A DNA stretch of 64,000 nucleotides from an uncultured Prevotellaceae bacterium. Lineage in GTDB: Bacteria > Bacteroidota > Bacteroidia > Bacteroidales > Muribaculaceae. The stretch spans positions 1 through 64,000 of the forward strand of contig ONEL01000017.1 of NCBI GenBank assembly GCA_900316835.1, written 5' to 3'. Below the pieces are notes generated by a model. That model saw only the letters and a list, made by a program, of their open reading frames with translations. It made no database searches and had not been told where the DNA came from. Shown in pieces: positions 17,253 through 26,456 of the stretch; position 1 is the stretch's first letter; the number at the start of each line of letters is the position of its first letter. The translations under genes were made by a program, and so were the position numbers.

Positions 17253-20200
17253 TTAGTCTAATCCCAATATAATGTTATAAACAGCAGTGACGTCGCTACC
17301 GGTTATTTCACCATCATTGTTTTGGTCGCCATTAACAATATTGCTGTAGTCATTGAAGAGAATACCGTTGTAGAGTGCTGTAACGTCCGACCCTGTCACC
17401 TCGCCATCACCGTTCACGTCGCCTGACACCTCGTTATAGAGGGCGGTAACAATCCAGCCTTTAGCTTGAGCATCGGCCACACGGGCAAACTTAGTGCCTG
17501 GCATGTAGCTAATGTTGAGCTGTCGTCCCCAGCTGCGGTTATTGTCGGTTATCTCCACCCCTGCCACGTTCTTGAGCTGGTCGATGATGCTGTTGATTGC
17601 ATCGAGTGGCATGAGATTGCCCTGCAGCGTGAGCCCCTGCAAGCCAGTGTTCTTGCTCAGGTCAAGCTCGGTGAGCAAGTTGCCCTCGGCTGCCAGCCAT
17701 TGCAAATAGGTGTTTTTATTGAGATCAAGAGTGGCAATCCTGTTGCTGTCACACTCCAGCCAGTAGAGGTAGCTATTGGCGCTCAGGTCGAGGGTCTCAA
17801 TCTCGTTGTTGTCAATCTTGAGCCAGCTTAGGTAGGACTGCTTTGCGACGTCAATGCTCTTGAGCTTGTTGTGGCTTAGCTTGAGTTGGCTAATGGAAGG
17901 GCACTTGGTCAAATCGATGCTAGCGATGTCGTTATAGTCGGCAAGAAGCATTGAAAGATTGCTTTGTTTAGTAACATCAAGAGCCGGCAAGTGGTTGTAA
18001 CCCACATTGAGCCAGCGCACAGTGTTCAAAGCGCTAAGGTCAAGGCCCTCAAGCTCATTCTCGTAAAGATAAATACCTGTCGCAGCCTTGTTCTGGCTCA
18101 CATCAATGGTTTGTAACTTATTGTAGGCCAAGTTGATAGTCTCAACCTTGGAGCACTTGGTGAGGTCTACACTTGTGATTGCGTTGCTATAGGCATAGAG
18201 CTCGGTCATTGCGGTAAGACTGGTCAAGTCGAGCTGTTGCAACATGTTGCTGTGGCAGCTAAGATAGTCAAGCCCCGTGAGCCCGCTCAGGTCGAGTTCC
18301 TCAATCATGTTTTCACCACAGTCAATAGAGTTAAGAGTAGCGTGATGAGGTAGCAGGAAGGTGGTAATTTGGTTATTAGCCACATCCACCTTCGAGAGTT
18401 CATTCATTGCCGAGCAATCAACGGTGCCCTTGATTTGGTTCTCATGCACGTCGAGCACACGCATTGCAGCGCATTGAGCCACATTGAGGCTCTCGATTTG
18501 ATTGCGCTCGGCATAGAGACCATTAAGCGCAGGGCAGTTAGACACATCGAGTTGTCTGATGCTGTTGTCGCCCACCATGATGCGATAGAGCTTTGGGACA
18601 TTATTAAACTCTACGCCCGCAATACCCTGAGCAGCAGCTTGGAAAATGAGAATCTCTTCACCATAAATTTTCACCTCATTTCCAATCACGGCATGAGAAT
18701 AATAAGTAGCGCTAGTGCATTCCACAAGATTACCATCGCCCCAGTCAATGTAGAACTTGTAACCAGTGTTTCCACCAACGCCCAAACGAACATTCTTATT
18801 TGGTTGATCAAAGGTTACCACTATGTTAGGTTGTGCACCTGAGGCTTCGCTCTCATAGGCACCGACATCAATCCCATTACCGGCAACGCGCTGGTTACCA
18901 GCGATGTCGGTAGTCTCGGTCACCCCCTCGGTGAGTGACCCTGCATCAACAAACTCCGACCCTTGGGTAAGTTGCCAGTTAGCGGCCATGAGCTCTTGCA
19001 TTTGAGCCTCGGTCTCGGCAATACCCTTAAAGGTGGTGGGCTTAACAAAATTGGTTGCCACAGCATCGGGATTACCAATGGTGTTAAAAGTGAGTTGAGC
19101 AATGCGATCATGATATTGGTAGCCAATGTTGGCAGTGTCGCTCTCAGCACGAAGGACATTATTCTGCACAGTACAATTAACCACTTTACCACCTGTGCAG
19201 TAGATACCACCGCCCCAGAAGGCTTGATTGTTGTAAACCACCGAGCCTAGCACCATGCCATCGGCTGCCAGGATGCCACCGCCACGTCCACCCATCGTGT
19301 CGCCATACTCAAGAGCGTCGGCATAGCAGCCTGAAACCACGTTATAGCTTGCGGTGCCCCAGTTAATAATACCGCCACCAAGCAAGCCACGGCAGCCATA
19401 AATGGTATTGAAGCTAGCAGTGCCATCGTTATAAATAGCACCACCCGAGCCACCATAGCAGTTAAGGAATCGGCACCCGGTTACTGTGCCACCCTGGTTG
19501 TAAACGGCACCCCCGGCATCGTCGGCAACACAATCTTCAAAGGTGCATCCCTCAACACGAATGTTTTGCGCATAGATGCCACCGCCAATTCCGTTGCCAT
19601 AACTCGAATGGCTGTAGTTGCAGGCAAAATAGCAGTTAGTCACCGCAGCCTCGCCCGCGCCATTAAGGTACACGGCTCCTCCATAGGTGTTGCTGTCGCT
19701 AGTAGATTGAGCCTTGAAATAGCCCGAATTCTCAAGCACACGGCAAGCATTGAGAATCACGTTACCCTGTGCATATAGAGCTCCACCACAGGCTTTCACC
19801 TGCCACACATTGGCATTTCCGCCTTTTATAGTGAAGCCGTCAATCACTGTCTTGTTTTGAATCACACCGGCGCAATAGAGCACATGGCTAGCGTTGCCAC
19901 TGGTGCCAATCACCTCATCATTCTCCACACGCCAAGTGAGGCGGAATGTGGAACCCTCGGCAATGGCTCGCTCCCACACGTCGGGGACGTCGTCATCACC
20001 ACTGAGAATGGTGGCATTAATCATTTCATAGGGGTTCTCGCCCACTACACGGTCATCTTTACTAGCCTCATTGCCAGCAAAACCACCGTAGAGCGACACG
20101 CCGTCCTTCATAAAGAAGGCACGCGACGTGGGCTTGTTGGAGCGAATTAGGGAGTCGGGCTTATAAGTGCCGGCTGCTACCCACACCTCATCACCTGCCT

Positions 20201-20366
20201 GCGAGGCATCGATAGCTGCCTGCAGGCTACCTGTAGCATTCTCCCACGAGCTACCATCGCCCGTGGCGCCAGCTTTAACATAGCGCACACTAGCTTGAGC
20301 TGCCAGTGGAAGAATTGACACTGCCGTAATGAGCAGTGTTGCAAAAGAAAGTAGAAGTTTCTTCAT
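17253..20366 (-). CDS. Secreted beta-helix + leucine-rich-repeat protein with C-terminal dockerin-like module, 1037 aa
   Basis: A signal peptide (1-25) precedes a right-handed beta-helix region (about 25-505; VRYVKAGATGDGSSWENA and many GGGIY/GGAVYN turns), an intervening beta-rich segment, then about 17 leucine-rich repeats (about 580-950) of the form LDLSxxxxLxxLxxxxNxIxx. Residues 982-1037 are a two-repeat dockerin type I-like EF-hand module: GDVNGDGEVTGSDVTALYN and GDQNNDGEITGSDVTAVYN, with Asp/Asn at the calcium positions. It likely sits on the cell surface, perhaps bound to glycans or a partner protein. Flanked by its own promoter and terminator. Function inferred only from domains. Confidence 0.85.
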   Translation of the reverse strand: MKKLLLSFATLLITAVSILPLAAQASVRYVKAGATGDGSSWENATGSLQAAIDASQAGDEVWVAAGTYKPDSLIRSNKPTSRAFFMKDGVSLYGGFAGNEASKDDRVVGENPYEMINATILSGDDDVPDVWERAIAEGSTFRLTWRVENDEVIGTSGNASHVLYCAGVIQNKTVIDGFTIKGGNANVWQVKACGGALYAQGNVILNACRVLENSGYFKAQSTSDSNTYGGAVYLNGAGEAAVTNCYFACNYSHSSYGNGIGGGIYAQNIRVEGCTFEDCVADDAGGAVYNQGGTVTGCRFLNCYGGSGGAIYNDGTASFNTIYGCRGLLGGGIINWGTASYNVVSGCYADALEYGDTMGGRGGGILAADGMVLGSVVYNNQAFWGGGIYCTGGKVVNCTVQNNVLRAESDTANIGYQYHDRIAQLTFNTIGNPDAVATNFVKPTTFKGIAETEAQMQELMAANWQLTQGSEFVDAGSLTEGVTETTDIAGNQRVAGNGIDVGAYESEASGAQPNIVVTFDQPNKNVRLGVGGNTGYKFYIDWGDGNLVECTSATYYSHAVIGNEVKIYGEEILIFQAAAQGIAGVEFNNVPKLYRIMVGDNSIRQLDVSNCPALNGLYAERNQIESLNVAQCAAMRVLDVHENQIKGTVDCSAMNELSKVDVANNQITTFLLPHHATLNSIDCGENMIEELDLSGLTGLDYLSCHSNMLQQLDLTSLTAMTELYAYSNAITSVDLTKCSKVETINLAYNKLQTIDVSQNKAATGIYLYENELEGLDLSALNTVRWLNVGYNHLPALDVTKQSNLSMLLADYNDIASIDLTKCPSISQLKLSHNKLKSIDVAKQSYLSWLKIDNNEIETLDLSANSYLYWLECDSNRIATLDLNKNTYLQWLAAEGNLLTELDLSKNTGLQGLTLQGNLMPLDAINSIIDQLKNVAGVEITDNNRSWGRQLNISYMPGTKFARVADAQAKGWIVTALYNEVSGDVNGDGEVTGSDVTALYNGILFNDYSNIVNGDQNNDGEITGSDVTAVYNIILGLD

Positions 20367-20465
20367 GTTATAATAGTTGTTTTATAAATAGTTGTATTAA
20401 CTGCAATAGCTTGTATAAAAAAAACACCATTTGGGGCGATTACCAATAAAATCACTTCACAGTGG

Positions 20466-20496
20466 CAAAGGTATTCATTTTTTCAATAACACGCAA
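20466..20496 (-). promoter_or_regulatory. Promoter of the LRR/dockerin gene
   Basis: On the minus strand TTG (20496-20494) and TACCTTTG (20473-20466) with 20-nt spacing; leader about 95 nt. Confidence 0.65.
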
Positions 20497-20584
20497 CCGT
20501 TGATTTAACTATTTTAGGTTATCTTTTTTTGTGTTTAAAAAAGTTATATTTGAGTGAGAACACACGCCCCCCATTACAGCAGCA

Positions 20585-20720
20585 ACGGGCGCTTCGCTTA
20601 AAATTCATTAAAAAATTTATATAAAAAATTTTCATCTTTCTACATTAGATAATTTTAATTTAATTTTAAGTGCGAAGCACGCCCCATGCTCAGTAGCTAC
20701 GGGCGCTTCGCTTAAAACTC
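20585..20720. repeat. Dispersed intergenic repeat, family e, copy B
   Basis: Bounded by GGGCGCTTCGCTTAAAATT (about 20588) and AATTTTAAGTGCGAAGCACG (to about 20683), with a second GGGCGCTTCGCTTAAAA just beyond at about 20700. The AT-rich core lacks the roughly 75-bp block that interrupts copy A (positions 108-175). Confidence 0.6.
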
Positions 20721-20823
20721 ATTCTCATCTTATTAAATAAATGATTATATCCATAGTTCAAAAATTTATGATTACCTTTGCAGTCACAATAAGAGCAATA
20801 ATAAAGAAACAAGATCAAGAAAA

Positions 20824-21909
20824 ATGGTAAAAGTAAATGATATAGTTCGCTTCTTGAACGATGTGGGAGGAGGCAAAGTGACCCGTGTGGAGGGTAAGAT
20901 GGTATATGTGGAAGACAGTGATGGCTTTGAGCGTCCCGCACTGGCACGCGAGGTTGTGGTGGTCGATACCGCGAAACCTCATCACACCACCTATGAGAAG
21001 CCGTTGCAGATAAAGAGCAAACTCGTGGAGCCCGATGTTCCTGCCCCCAAGCCTGAACCCGAAAAGCCCATGGAGCCAGTTTTCGAGACCGAGGAAGGCG
21101 AGATTCTTAACATTGTTCTTGCCTACGAGCCACGCGAAATCAAGCACTTGAACACCACTACATTCTACTCGATGCTGGTTAACGATAGCAACTATTTCCT
21201 ATATTTTGCCTACATGACACGTGGCGATGAGGACCGAGAGTGGACCACTCGCTATCACGATATTGTGGAGCCTAACACCCAGGTGCCACTCGATGAGTTT
21301 GGTCACAACGACCTCAACTCAATGACTCACGTTGCTGTGCAATACATCGCGTTCAAGCAAGGTAAGGGATTTGCCTTGAAAAATCCAGCTCTTGTGCAAA
21401 TGAAACTAGATGTCACCAAGTTCTACAAGCTTCACTGCTTTCATGAAACCGAATATTTTGACACTCCAGTGCTCTCGCTCGATGTTACACGTAACGACTT
21501 GCCCACAAAACAACTGCGCATCGACAGCAGTGCTCTTGAGAACGCTATGCGCGATAAGCGCAAGGTGGATCGTCCCCGTCGCTCACAACCCAAGCCGGTG
21601 AGCAAGAAAAAGAAGTCGGAGCCCATTGTTGTAGACCTTCACATTCACGAGCTTCTCGACGACTTGCGTGGCTTCTCTAACGCCGACATGCTCAACTACC
21701 AGCTAGGAAAGTTCTGCCAGGTGATGAAGGAGAATGAAGACAAACTTGGCCAGAAGATTGTGTTTATCCACGGCAAGGGCGAGGGAGTATTGCGCAAAGC
21801 TCTTCTCGATGAGCTCAAGCGCAAGTGGCCTGCCTGCACCGTTCAGGATGCCAGCTTCCAGGAATATGGTTTCGGTGCCACCCAAGTGATAATCCACAAG
21901 CATCAATAA
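20824..21909 (+). CDS. DUF2027 protein with C-terminal Smr nuclease-like domain, 361 aa
   Basis: The N-terminus (VKVNDIVRFLNDVGGGKVTR) is the DUF2027 small beta-barrel typical of Bacteroidota. A middle beta-rich domain follows (about 95-235), then a basic linker (KRKVDRPRRS ... KKKKS) and an Smr domain (about 270-361) with VDLHIHELLDD and the signature IVFIHGKGEGVLR. Smr domains in MutS2 and free-standing proteins bind or cleave branched DNA or RNA. This protein lacks any MutS part. Cytoplasmic; precise role unknown. A TACCTTTG element at 20773-20780 and a terminator at 21924-21952 bracket it. Confidence 0.88.
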   Translation: MVKVNDIVRFLNDVGGGKVTRVEGKMVYVEDSDGFERPALAREVVVVDTAKPHHTTYEKPLQIKSKLVEPDVPAPKPEPEKPMEPVFETEEGEILNIVLAYEPREIKHLNTTTFYSMLVNDSNYFLYFAYMTRGDEDREWTTRYHDIVEPNTQVPLDEFGHNDLNSMTHVAVQYIAFKQGKGFALKNPALVQMKLDVTKFYKLHCFHETEYFDTPVLSLDVTRNDLPTKQLRIDSSALENAMRDKRKVDRPRRSQPKPVSKKKKSEPIVVDLHIHELLDDLRGFSNADMLNYQLGKFCQVMKENEDKLGQKIVFIHGKGEGVLRKALLDELKRKWPACTVQDASFQEYGFGATQVIIHKHQ

Positions 21910-21923
21910 GCACTAGCTTGATA

Positions 21924-21952
21924 AAACTACAGAGGTGTCTGTAGTTTTTTTT
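21924..21952 (+). terminator. Intrinsic terminator of the DUF2027-Smr gene
   Basis: Stem AAACTACAGA / TCTGTAGTTT with a 4-nt loop and eight T. Confidence 0.85.
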
Positions 21953-22035
21953 ATAAACTACGGATTATTCTGTGCAATTTTAGCGCAGCCGCACTTAACC
22001 ACTAATTTACACGAATTTACACTAATGTTAATTGG

Positions 22036-22170
22036 ATAAAATGCTCACGCTCGCAAGGCTTTGAGCTGGAGCTCAGCTTTGACTCGCTTAATCGCATTTT
22101 TGAATAAAATGCTCACGCTCGCAAGGCTTTGAGCTGGAGCTCAGCTTTGACTCGCTTAATCGCATTTTTG
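22036..22170. repeat. Two tandem 67-bp repeats (family a)
   Basis: Two identical 67-bp units (22036-22102 and 22104-22170) start ATAAAATGCTCACGCTCGC and end TCGCTTAATCGCATTTTTG. Degenerate copies in the opposite orientation occur at 47291-47428 and 47626-47660, and a two-armed hairpin version at 35637-35703. Non-coding. Confidence 0.85.
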
Positions 22171-22565
22171 TTAGTAATTGTTTGAAAAAAGTTATTCAAA
22201 AAGTCGCGCCTTGTGGCGTCAAAAAGCCGGCTATCGCCGGAATATAATGCGCCGTCGCGCTATAATTTAACGTGAGTTCGACGAAAATAAATAGCTGTAT
22301 ATCAGGCTGCTCCTCTAAGATAGAGGAGCTGTCGCGAAGCGACTGAGGAGTATGATAACTATCAAATGAGGTGACATACTCCCCCCGACCCCCTCTAACT
22401 TAGAGGGCGAGTTGCTAACGCAATGATTTTCAAATGATAAATTCATCGAACTCACGTTAATTTAATTGTTTGTAATTGTTTGCAATTGTTTGAAAAAAAG
22501 TTATCCCAGCAATTGTCTTTAATGAATCCCCTCTAATGCACAAATCTTTTGTCCGTAATTGTCTT
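22171..22565. repeat. Intergenic repeat blocks b and d, split by a MITE-like element
   Basis: Block b (22171-22268) carries hairpins GTCGCGCCTTGTGGCG and GCCGGCTATCGCCGG. Block d (22459-22565) carries TTTGAAAAAAAGTTATCCC and CCCCTCTAATGCACAAATC. Both recur inverted and directly adjacent to each other at 47429-47625. In this copy they are separated by the element at 22269-22458. No gene is supported between 21953 and 22747. Confidence 0.8.
22264..22463. mobile_element. MITE-like 190-bp element with 17-bp terminal inverted repeats and 5-bp target duplication
   Basis: The element spans 22269-22458. Its left end AACGTGAGTTCGACGAA matches the reverse complement of its right end (AACGTGAGTTCGATGAA) at 16 of 17 positions. 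AATTT flanks both sides (22264-22268 and 22459-22463). The same flanking sequence without the element is present, inverted, around 47516-47535 with one AATTT. The inside is non-coding but highly structured: GCTCCTCTA-AGA-TAGAGGAGC, GTCGC-GAA-GCGAC and CCCTCTAACTTAGAGGG hairpins. No transposase gene is in the window. A damaged copy lies at 47714-47930. Confidence 0.75.
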
Positions 22566-22625
22566 AAAGAAAAAACGAAACTGAATACCGGCAACTGAAA
22601 AACTGAAATATTTTCATAACACTAG

Positions 22626-22656
22626 TTGCAAATGACGTGAAAAAAAGGTAAATTTG
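22626..22656 (+). promoter_or_regulatory. Promoter of sdhCAB
   Basis: TTG at 22626-22628 and TAAATTTG at 22649-22656, spacing 20 nt; leader about 90 nt to ATG 22748. Confidence 0.65.
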
Positions 22657-22747
22657 CACAAAATTTCCACCGCACGCCTTGCGCGTGGTGTATAACTATT
22701 TGACATTAAACCAAATAATTCAATTAATAACTAAATTCAAAACTTCT

Positions 22748-23428
22748 ATGTGGTTATTTAAATCTTCGGTAGGACGAAAGGTTGTGATGAGCGTCACAGG
22801 CCTTTTCCTGATCCTATTTCTAACTTTTCATGCGCTGATGAATGCTGTTGCAGTCTATTCGCTCGACGCTTACGAGGCTGTGTGCGAGTTCCTTGGCGCT
22901 AACTGGTATGCTCTGCTAGGCACTGCAGTGCTGGCAGCAGGTTTTGTAATTCACATCATCTACGCTTTTATCTTGTCGCTACAAAATCGTAGTGCACGTG
23001 GCAACGACCGCTATGCGGTTACTGCCCGCCCCAAGAGCGTGGAATGGGCATCGCAAAACATGCTCGTGCTTGGCATAATCGTGCTGTGCTTCCTCGTGTT
23101 GCACCTGTTCCAATTTTGGGCTAAAATGCAACTCCCCGAAATCATGGGCGACTATCCCGCAAGCGGCGCCGAGGCTCTAGAAGCAGCCTTCAGCCAGCCT
23201 TGGGTATGCATCGTTTACTTGATTGGGTTTTGCGCCATCTGGTTCCACATCACTCACGGCTTTTGGAGCGCATTCCAATCGATAGGTGTTAACAACGACA
23301 AGTGGATAGGTCGCCTCAAGTGCATTGGCTGGTGGTGGGCTACCATCGTGATGCTTCTCTTCGCCATTGAAGTAATCGCCCTCACCGGCAAGTGGTGCTG
23401 GGGCTGGGAATGCGTTGGAGCATGCTAA
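22748..23428 (+). CDS. sdhC: Succinate dehydrogenase/fumarate reductase cytochrome b subunit, 226 aa
   Basis: Five hydrophobic segments with conserved histidines (FHALMNAVAVY, IHIIYAFIL, LHLFQFW, WFHITHGFWSAF) fit the single-peptide, di-haem type B subunit found in Bacteroidota and Wolinella. It anchors SdhAB in the inner membrane and exchanges electrons with menaquinone. I start at the ATG of MWLFKSSVGRKVVMS (22748); the longer frame from 22679 adds 23 unrelated residues. First gene of sdhCAB, 41 nt before sdhA. Confidence 0.92.
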   Translation: MWLFKSSVGRKVVMSVTGLFLILFLTFHALMNAVAVYSLDAYEAVCEFLGANWYALLGTAVLAAGFVIHIIYAFILSLQNRSARGNDRYAVTARPKSVEWASQNMLVLGIIVLCFLVLHLFQFWAKMQLPEIMGDYPASGAEALEAAFSQPWVCIVYLIGFCAIWFHITHGFWSAFQSIGVNNDKWIGRLKCIGWWWATIVMLLFAIEVIALTGKWCWGWECVGAC

Positions 23429-23469
23429 GATAATGCTGAGTAATTAATTTTAAACACATTACACAAGAA

Positions 23470-25479
23470 ATGGAAGATAACAAGAATAACAACGTTGCTC
23501 AGCCAGTTATCGACTCAAAGATTCCTGAGGGTCCTGTAGCTGAGAAATGGACTAACTATAAGGCACATCAAAAACTCGTCAACCCGGCCAACAAACGTCG
23601 TCTCGACATCATCGTGGTGGGCACAGGTCTTGCCGGAGCTAGCGCTGCCGCGACCCTTGGTGAGATGGGCTTTAAAGTGCTTAACTTCTGCATTCAAGAT
23701 TCACCCCGTCGCGCTCACTCTATCGCAGCACAGGGTGGTATCAATGCCGCAAAGAACTATCAAAACGATGGTGACTCGGTTTATCGCCTCTTCTACGACA
23801 CCGTGAAAGGTGGTGACTATCGCGCTCGCGAGGCCAACGTTTATCGCCTTGCCGAGGTGTCGAACAATATTATCGACCAGTGCGTGGCTCAGGGTGTTCC
23901 CTTTGCTCGCGAGTACGGTGGCTTGCTCGCCAACCGCTCGTTTGGTGGTGCTCAAGTGAGCCGCACCTTCTACGCTAAGGGTCAAACTGGCCAGCAGCTG
24001 TTGCTGGGTGCTTACTCATCACTCAACCGCCAGATTGAGATGGGCAACGTGAAGAGCTTCAACCGCTATGAAATGCACGACGTGGTTATTATTGACGGCC
24101 GTGCTCGCGGTATCATTGCCAAGAACTTGGTAACCGGCAAGCTCGAGCGCTTTGCTGCTCACGCTGTGGTAATTGCCACTGGTGGTTATGGCAACACCTA
24201 TTTCCTCTCGACCAACGCTATGGCCTGCAACGTGAGCGCCGCAATGGCTTGCTATCGCAAGGGTGCTTACTTTGCCAACCCCGCCTATGTACAAATTCAC
24301 CCCACCTGCATTCCTCGCCACGGCGACAAGCAATCGAAGCTCACACTCATGAGTGAGTCGCTGCGTAACGATGGCCGCATTTGGGTTCCTAAGAAACTGG
24401 AAGACGCTAAGCGATTGCAAGCTGGCGAAATCAAGGGTAGCGACATCCCCGAGCAGGAGCGTGACTACTACCTGGAGCGCCGCTATCCCGCCTTTGGTAA
24501 CCTCGTTCCACGCGACGTGGCAAGCCGCGCCGCCAAGGAGCGTTGCGACAAGGGCTACGGTGTAAACAACACTGGCCAAGCCGTGTTCCTCGACTTTAGC
24601 GAGGCTATCAACCGCCTGGGCATCGACGTGGTACGCCAGCGCTATGGCAACCTCTTCGACATGTATGAGGAAATCACCGATGTCAATCCTGGTGAACTTG
24701 CCAACGAGATTGACGGAGTGAAGTACTACAACCCCATGATGATATATCCCGCTATCCACTACACCATGGGTGGCATCTGGGTAGACTATGAGTTGCAAAC
24801 ATCGGTTAAGGGCCTCTTCGCCATTGGCGAATGCAACTTTAGCGACCACGGCGCTAACCGCCTGGGTGCTTCGGCACTGATGCAGGGACTCGCCGACGGT
24901 TACTTTGTGTTACCTTACACTATCCAGAACTACTTGAGCGACCAAATCACTGTGCCACGCTTCTCAACCGACCTGCCAGAGTTTGAGGAAGCCGAGGAGC
25001 GCGTTCAAGCCAACCTTGACCACCTGATGTCGATACAGGGTCACCGCTCGGTAGACTCTATCCACAAGGAACTGGGTAACATCATGTGGGACTACGTGGG
25101 CATGGGTCGCACCAAGCAAAGCCTTGAGACCGCTCTTGAGAAAATCAAGGCGTTGCGCAAGGTATTTGAGACCGACCTCTTTGTCCCCGGCACTCAAGAC
25201 GGCATGAACATTGAGCTTGACAAGGCATTCCGCCTGCGCGATTTCATCACCATGGGTGAGCTCATCGCCTACGATGCTCTCAACCGCGAGGAGTCGTGTG
25301 GTGGACACTTCCGTGAAGAGCATCAAACCGAGGAAGGCGAAGCTAAGCGCGACGACGAGAACTTCTTCTACGTTTCTTGCTGGAAATACAACGACAACGA
25401 CGAGAAAGCTCCAAGCTTAATCAAGGAGCCACTACACTACGAGGCAATTAAGGTTCAAACACGTAATTACAAAAACTAA
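23470..25479 (+). CDS. sdhA: Succinate dehydrogenase/fumarate reductase flavoprotein subunit, 669 aa
   Basis: FAD-binding GTGLAG (51-56), the covalent-FAD histidine in [11 protein letters not shown] (His83), the substrate region [17 protein letters not shown] and [21 protein letters not shown] are all present. The length of about 670 aa is the Bacteroidota form. The complex interconverts succinate and fumarate; in anaerobic gut Bacteroidales it mainly runs as fumarate reductase in the succinate/propionate pathway. Middle gene of sdhCAB, 6 nt before sdhB. Confidence 0.96.
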   Translation: MEDNKNNNVAQPVIDSKIPEGPVAEKWTNYKAHQKLVNPANKRRLDIIVVGTGLAGASAAATLGEMGFKVLNFCIQDSPRRAHSIAAQGGINAAKNYQNDGDSVYRLFYDTVKGGDYRAREANVYRLAEVSNNIIDQCVAQGVPFAREYGGLLANRSFGGAQVSRTFYAKGQTGQQLLLGAYSSLNRQIEMGNVKSFNRYEMHDVVIIDGRARGIIAKNLVTGKLERFAAHAVVIATGGYGNTYFLSTNAMACNVSAAMACYRKGAYFANPAYVQIHPTCIPRHGDKQSKLTLMSESLRNDGRIWVPKKLEDAKRLQAGEIKGSDIPEQERDYYLERRYPAFGNLVPRDVASRAAKERCDKGYGVNNTGQAVFLDFSEAINRLGIDVVRQRYGNLFDMYEEITDVNPGELANEIDGVKYYNPMMIYPAIHYTMGGIWVDYELQTSVKGLFAIGECNFSDHGANRLGASALMQGLADGYFVLPYTIQNYLSDQITVPRFSTDLPEFEEAEERVQANLDHLMSIQGHRSVDSIHKELGNIMWDYVGMGRTKQSLETALEKIKALRKVFETDLFVPGTQDGMNIELDKAFRLRDFITMGELIAYDALNREESCGGHFREEHQTEEGEAKRDDENFFYVSCWKYNDNDEKAPSLIKEPLHYEAIKVQTRNYKN

Positions 25480-25485
25480 AGTTAT

Positions 25486-26241
25486 ATGGAAACTAGCATA
25501 AGTGTAAAACTGAAAATTTGGCGTCAGGCTGGACCTAAAGAGCAAGGACAATTTGTAACCTATGAGTTGCAAGACATTCCTACCGATACCTCATTCCTTG
25601 AGACGCTTGATATACTTAACGAACAACTTGTTGAGCGTGGTGAAGAGCCCGTCGCTTTCGACCACGATTGCCGCGAGGGAATTTGCGGTATGTGCTCACT
25701 CTATATTAATGGTCATCCCCATGGCCCAGCTACAGGAGCTACCACCTGCCAGCTCTACATGCGCCGTTTCAAGGATGGCGAGACTATCACCGTTGAGCCC
25801 TGGCGCTCAGCAGCCTTCCCTGTTATTAAGGACTTGATGGTTGACCGCAACGCCTTTGATAAGATTCAACAAGCTGGTGGCTATGTGAGCTTCAACACTG
25901 GTGGTGCTCAAGATGCTAACGCAATTCCCATTAGCAAGGTTGCTGCCGACGAGGCGATGGATAGTGCCAGCTGCATTGGTTGCGGTGCTTGTGTAGCCGC
26001 TTGCAAGAATGGCTCGGCAATGCTCTTCGTTTCGGCCAAGGTGAGCCAGTTTGCTCTCCTGCCACAAGGCAAGGCCGAGGCTAAAAAGCGTGTGAAAGCT
26101 ATGCTCCAGAAGATGGACGAGCTGGGATTTGGCAACTGCACCAACACTGGTGCTTGCGCTGCCGAGTGTCCCAAGAACATCAAGCTGAGCAACATTGCTC
26201 GCCTCAACCGTGAGTACATCTGCGCCAAGTGTGCCGACTAA
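25486..26241 (+). CDS. sdhB: Succinate dehydrogenase/fumarate reductase iron-sulfur subunit, 251 aa
   Basis: An N-terminal plant-type ferredoxin domain with [15 protein letters not shown] ... TTCQLYM for the [2Fe-2S] cluster, then [14 protein letters not shown] and [13 protein letters not shown] for the [4Fe-4S] and [3Fe-4S] clusters. It carries electrons between the flavin of SdhA and the haems of SdhC. Full length. Last gene of the operon, followed by a hairpin at 26284. Confidence 0.96.
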   Translation: METSISVKLKIWRQAGPKEQGQFVTYELQDIPTDTSFLETLDILNEQLVERGEEPVAFDHDCREGICGMCSLYINGHPHGPATGATTCQLYMRRFKDGETITVEPWRSAAFPVIKDLMVDRNAFDKIQQAGGYVSFNTGGAQDANAIPISKVAADEAMDSASCIGCGACVAACKNGSAMLFVSAKVSQFALLPQGKAEAKKRVKAMLQKMDELGFGNCTNTGACAAECPKNIKLSNIARLNREYICAKCAD

Positions 26242-26283
26242 CATCCTTCTAGACTAGAAGCACACTTATCCAAAATTTTTATC

Positions 26284-26322
26284 ACGACTGTCACCCCACT
26301 GTGGAGTGGCAGTCGTTGTTTA
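26284..26322 (+). terminator. Intrinsic terminator of sdhCAB
   Basis: A stem ACGACTGTCAC / GTGGCAGTCGT (near-perfect) followed by TGTTTAT. Confidence 0.7.
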
Positions 26323-26430
26323 TAAATCCACCTTTAGCAATATAACCTGACTTCGATAAATCTACAATGCCAGCTTATAGTGTTTTTTTATAAATATTTC
26401 TCCTGCAAAGATTTTTTCATCAAAATGTTA

Positions 26431-26438
26431 TATCTTTG
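26431..26438 (+). promoter_or_regulatory. Putative -7 element of the second C10 protease gene
   Basis: TATCTTTG fits TAnnTTTG and is 19 nt before the ATG at 26457. No TTG lies at the usual 19-20 nt spacing upstream, so the promoter may need an activator. Confidence 0.45.
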
Positions 26439-26456
26439 CAAAAAAAGTGATAAAAC

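Larger units (their letters stand above)
20367..20823. other. Divergent intergenic region with promoter and repeat copy B
   Basis: Contains the LRR-gene promoter (20466-20496), a family-e repeat (20585-20720), and a -7-like TACCTTTG at 20773-20780 that probably serves the DUF2027-Smr gene. No gene is supported. Confidence 0.55.

Noticed and set aside
22036-22170. Tandem 67-bp repeats considered as a CRISPR remnant
   Set aside because: Units are adjacent with no spacer, are longer than CRISPR repeats, and copies occur elsewhere singly and as hairpins; no cas genes.
24019-24849. 276-codon frame antisense to sdhA
   Set aside because: Lies inside the conserved sdhA gene; no independent signals.
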